Assembly (NCBI GenBank): GCA_002705385.1
Contig: PAFO01000054.1
Coordinates: 1 to 6,974 of the forward strand
From: Flavobacteriaceae bacterium
Lineage (GTDB): Bacteria; Bacteroidota; Bacteroidia; Flavobacteriales; Flavobacteriaceae
Direction of reading: 5' to 3'
Length of the DNA stretch: 6,974 nucleotides
The position numbers and the translations under genes were made by a program. The notes under the pieces were generated by a model that had not been told where the DNA came from, made no database searches, and saw only the letters and a program-made list of their open reading frames with translations. Shown here in pieces: positions 5,560 to 6,974 of the stretch (the stretch's first letter is position 1; each line of letters begins with the position of its first letter).

Positions 5560-6101
5560 TTAATAGAAATCGTCCGTTTCAGATACTAATGGTTTTTATT
5601 TTTGGATCTTTATTTGCATGTCAAAATATTGAGCAAGTTGATACTTTAGAGACTGAAATTGACCCTTTATCACGTAACTCTTCCGGAGATGATGCTTTAT
5701 CGACTGAAAATGACCGGTTAGATTTATCTTTAGACACATTGGAGCAGCAAAAAAAAGATAAAGCCGAGGCAGCTGAAAAACTAGAATCTGCTAGAAAACA
5801 AAGAATAGTGATAGAAACCGAAAAACCTTCCCAAACTACAGATACTGTAAATATCGCGGCCTTTGCTAGGAGTACCATTAATAAAAAAGGGGAAAGTGTT
5901 TATGCGAGACGCTCATTTCAGACATTCGATCATTGGACTGAATGTGCATTTTTTAATACCAACGAAAATGCTCAACGATTTTTCTTAAGTACTGGTGGAC
6001 CTAAAGTAGATTTAAAAAATTTGGACCCAGACGGTGATGGCTTCGCTTGCGCTTGGGACCCATCAATTTATCGCCAGCTAGCTATACCAGCTGATAAATA
6101 A
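5556..6101 (+). CDS. Putative lipoprotein with C-terminal Excalibur-like calcium-binding motif
   Basis: The 181-residue product has no function I can name. Residues 1-22 look like a lipoprotein signal: basic start (NRNR), hydrophobic ILMVFIFGSLFA, then a lipobox-like LFAC with Cys22. Next is a low-complexity linker rich in D, E, K, Q and S, with a likely helical coiled segment (about 58-90). The folded C-terminal part (about 100-173) includes WTECAFFNTNENAQRFFLSTGG and LDPDGDGFACAWDP. The DxDxDG loop (Asp157, 159, 161) followed by Cys165, with a partner Cys130, matches the Excalibur pattern of extracellular proteins, in which the aspartates bind calcium and the cysteines may pair. The TTG start at 5556 has a GGTGG Shine-Dalgarno at 5546-5550 and a TTGA overlap with the gatA stop. 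The alternative ATG at 5589 would remove the basic signal region. I recall similar proteins beside gatA in Rhodobacterales, but have not verified this. Confidence 0.8.
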   Translation: MINRNRPFQILMVFIFGSLFACQNIEQVDTLETEIDPLSRNSSGDDALSTENDRLDLSLDTLEQQKKDKAEAAEKLESARKQRIVIETEKPSQTTDTVNIAAFARSTINKKGESVYARRSFQTFDHWTECAFFNTNENAQRFFLSTGGPKVDLKNLDPDGDGFACAWDPSIYRQLAIPADK

Positions 6102-6115
6102 ATCCTTTACTAACC

Positions 6116-6322
6116 TTAAGATATTTTGATATCTCCCGCACACTCTCTACCGTCACGACCATCAACCATCTCGAATTCTACTTCTTGGTTTTCTTCAAGA
6201 GTTTCCAAACCAGCTTCTCTCACAGCGGTAACATGGACAAAGACATCTTTGCCACCACCCTCTGGCTGGATAAAACCAAAACCCTTACTAACGTTAAACC
6301 ATTTAACTATACCTTTGGTCAT
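6116..6322 (-). CDS. CspA-family cold-shock protein
   Basis: This 68-residue single cold-shock domain binds single-stranded RNA or DNA and typically acts as an RNA chaperone. RNP1 (KGFGFI, 13-18) and RNP2 (VFVH, 27-30) are intact, as are the leading GIVKWFN strand and the [10 protein letters not shown] segment typical of alphaproteobacterial versions. The end, [15 protein letters not shown], also fits the family. An AAGGG Shine-Dalgarno lies a few bases before the ATG at 6322. The gene converges on the lipoprotein gene, with 14 bases between their stop codons. It is preceded by a non-coding region that could give a leader of about 125 nt. Long leaders are common for cold-induced csp genes, but cold induction cannot be read from sequence alone. 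Which csp paralogue this is cannot be told. Confidence 0.95.
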   Translation of the reverse strand: MTKGIVKWFNVSKGFGFIQPEGGGKDVFVHVTAVREAGLETLEENQEVEFEMVDGRDGRECAGDIKIS

Positions 6323-6553
6323 TTCCCTTGTCCCTTTTTACAATCACCAGCAATTCCGAGCCGGCTTCGGTGAAGTCATATTGTAACATTAACAGTCTTT
6401 ACTATGGACTATGCGTTCACATGTATCATTCTATTACCATACGTTAGCAGAGAATTATAATTAGCACAATCCGTAGACTTTCCAAAGTGAATTGGATTAA
6501 GGTAAGGGTATAATCAGAGTTAGGGCAGTCATTTTTGTTTTACTTGAGCTTAC
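6323..6553. promoter_or_regulatory. Divergent csp / DUF952 control region
   Basis: These 231 bases separate two divergent genes. Each side carries one perfect TATAAT: on the minus strand at 6459-6454 for csp (start near 6447, leader about 125 nt) and on the plus strand at 6509-6514 for the DUF952-pyrD pair (start near 6521, leader about 36 nt). Neither has a good -35 at 16-18 bases; TTGGAA lies 20 bases upstream of the csp -10. In the csp leader a GC-rich hairpin, CCGAG-CCGGC-TTCGG (6356-6370), stands out against the AT-rich surroundings. Confidence 0.4.
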
Positions 6554-6556
6554 TTG

Positions 6557-6883
6557 ATGTTAGTTTATAAAGTCTTTATAAAGTCAGATTTTGAGTTCTT
6601 TTTGATTGAGGGAGAAACTCAAGGAACAGTTACTGATTTACGAGATGGCTTTATACACTTATCAACTCGCGAACAACTTTATAGTACAATTAAAAAATAC
6701 TTCAATCAGTATACACAGGTTGTAATCCTGGCATTTAAAGAAATTGATTTAAAATCTAAATTAAGATGGGAAGCTTCGAGAAATGAAGAACTCTTTCCTC
6801 ATTATTATGACACTTTAAGATGTTCCCAGATTCTTTATAAAGTTGTACTACAGACCAGAAAAGTAAAAGGAAGTTCTGTTTGA
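6557..6883 (+). CDS. DUF952 family protein
   Basis: This 108-residue protein belongs to the DUF952 family, small soluble proteins of unknown function, some of which are described as related to glutathione S-transferase-like or ADP-ribosyltransferase-like folds without an agreed activity. The family pattern is clear: an N-terminal YKVF strand, DGFIHLST (30-37), a middle strand QVVILAF (54-60) and RWEASRNEELFPHYY (70-84). The conserved His34, Trp71-Glu72, Ser74-Arg75 and Phe80-Pro81-His82 suggest a ligand or catalytic pocket. I chose the ATG at 6557; a TTG just before it (6554) is in frame but unnecessary. The Shine-Dalgarno is weak (GAG at 6546-6548). Its stop overlaps the pyrD TTG by 4 bp, so the two genes are likely co-translated. 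The pairing with pyrD is familiar from Rhodobacterales, but the functional link is not known to me. Confidence 0.9.
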   Translation: MLVYKVFIKSDFEFFLIEGETQGTVTDLRDGFIHLSTREQLYSTIKKYFNQYTQVVILAFKEIDLKSKLRWEASRNEELFPHYYDTLRCSQILYKVVLQTRKVKGSSV

Positions 6884-6974
6884 AAATCAAAATGAACAGA
6901 TTAGTAACTAATTTACTTAATTTTTTACCCGCAGAGATTGCCCATAGTCTTGCAATAAAATTCCTTCAAATAAA
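6880..6974 (+). CDS. pyrD: Dihydroorotate dehydrogenase (quinone), N-terminal fragment
   Basis: Only the first 31 residues lie in the window. The segment NRLVTNLLNFLPAEIAHSLAIKFLQ matches the N-terminal helical extension of class 2 dihydroorotate dehydrogenases (pattern L..LL..L.PE.AH.L....L). This extension docks the enzyme on the inner membrane to pass electrons to quinone. The enzyme oxidises dihydroorotate to orotate in pyrimidine synthesis. The start is ambiguous. The TTG at 6880 has an AAGGAAG Shine-Dalgarno (6867-6873) six bases upstream and forms a TTGA overlap with the DUF952 stop. The ATG at 6892 would be 18 bases from that site. I prefer TTG. The catalytic domain is outside the window, so the call rests on the helix pattern and the DUF952 neighbour. 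Confidence 0.75.
   Translation, partial: MKIKMNRLVTNLLNFLPAEIAHSLAIKFLQI

Noticed and set aside
6119..6134. AGATAT-TTTG-ATATCT hairpin at the csp end
   Set aside because: It lies inside the last csp codons, is AT-rich and has no downstream T run on either strand; probably chance.
6126..6386. Plus-strand frames opposite the cold-shock gene
   Set aside because: Antisense shadows of the conserved csp coding sequence with low-complexity translations.
1..6974. Search for mobile elements, CRISPR arrays, toxin-antitoxin pairs, tRNAs or a novel defence system
   Set aside because: No transposase or integrase-like protein, no regular direct-repeat arrays beyond the TGG triplets, and every large gene belongs to a known housekeeping family, so no undescribed multi-gene system is supported here.

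Overview
The window is an AT-rich stretch of a bacterial chromosome made almost entirely of conserved housekeeping genes. Gene content and order (mraZ-rsmH-ftsL next to rnpB, rluB divergent from tadA, gatC-gatA, a DUF952 gene just before pyrD, and a GatA-linked Excalibur-type lipoprotein) point to an alphaproteobacterium. The best fit is a low-GC, probably marine, member of the Rhodobacterales. The taxon is inferred from remembered synteny and protein style, not from a search.

Layout. From 1 to 1683 on the minus strand is the start of the division and cell wall (dcw) cluster: mraZ, then rsmH (4-bp ATGA overlap), then the first part of ftsL (TAATG overlap, cut by the window edge). Upstream of mraZ lies a 302-base non-coding stretch (1684-1985). 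It holds a plausible sigma70-type promoter overlapped by TGG triplets at exact 10-bp spacing (candidate MraZ box), and a structured leader of about 148 nt that resembles the UpsM small-RNA arrangement known upstream of mraZ in Rhodobacter. From about 2346 down to 1986 is rnpB, the RNase P RNA, with its 5' and 3' ends closed by a perfect P1 helix. Its likely promoter has a -35 box overlapping the stop codon of rluB (2372-3118, minus), a 23S rRNA pseudouridine synthase.

Divergent from rluB is tadA (3163-3615, plus), the tRNA wobble adenosine deaminase. Then comes a tight three-gene unit: gatC (3778-4068), gatA (4069-5559, zero spacing) and a lipoprotein gene (5556-6101, TTG start overlapping the gatA stop by 4 bp). 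A cspA-family cold-shock gene (6116-6322, minus) converges on it. Finally a DUF952 gene (6557-6883) overlaps the start of pyrD (6880 to the window end), again by TTGA.

The common theme is RNA maturation and translation (rsmH, rnpB, rluB, tadA, gatCA, csp) beside division and pyrimidine synthesis. I see no mobile element, CRISPR array, tRNA gene, prophage or defence system. The parts most worth a second look are regulatory: the mraZ promoter and leader, the rnpB promoter embedded at the rluB end, and the small lipoprotein coupled to gatA.
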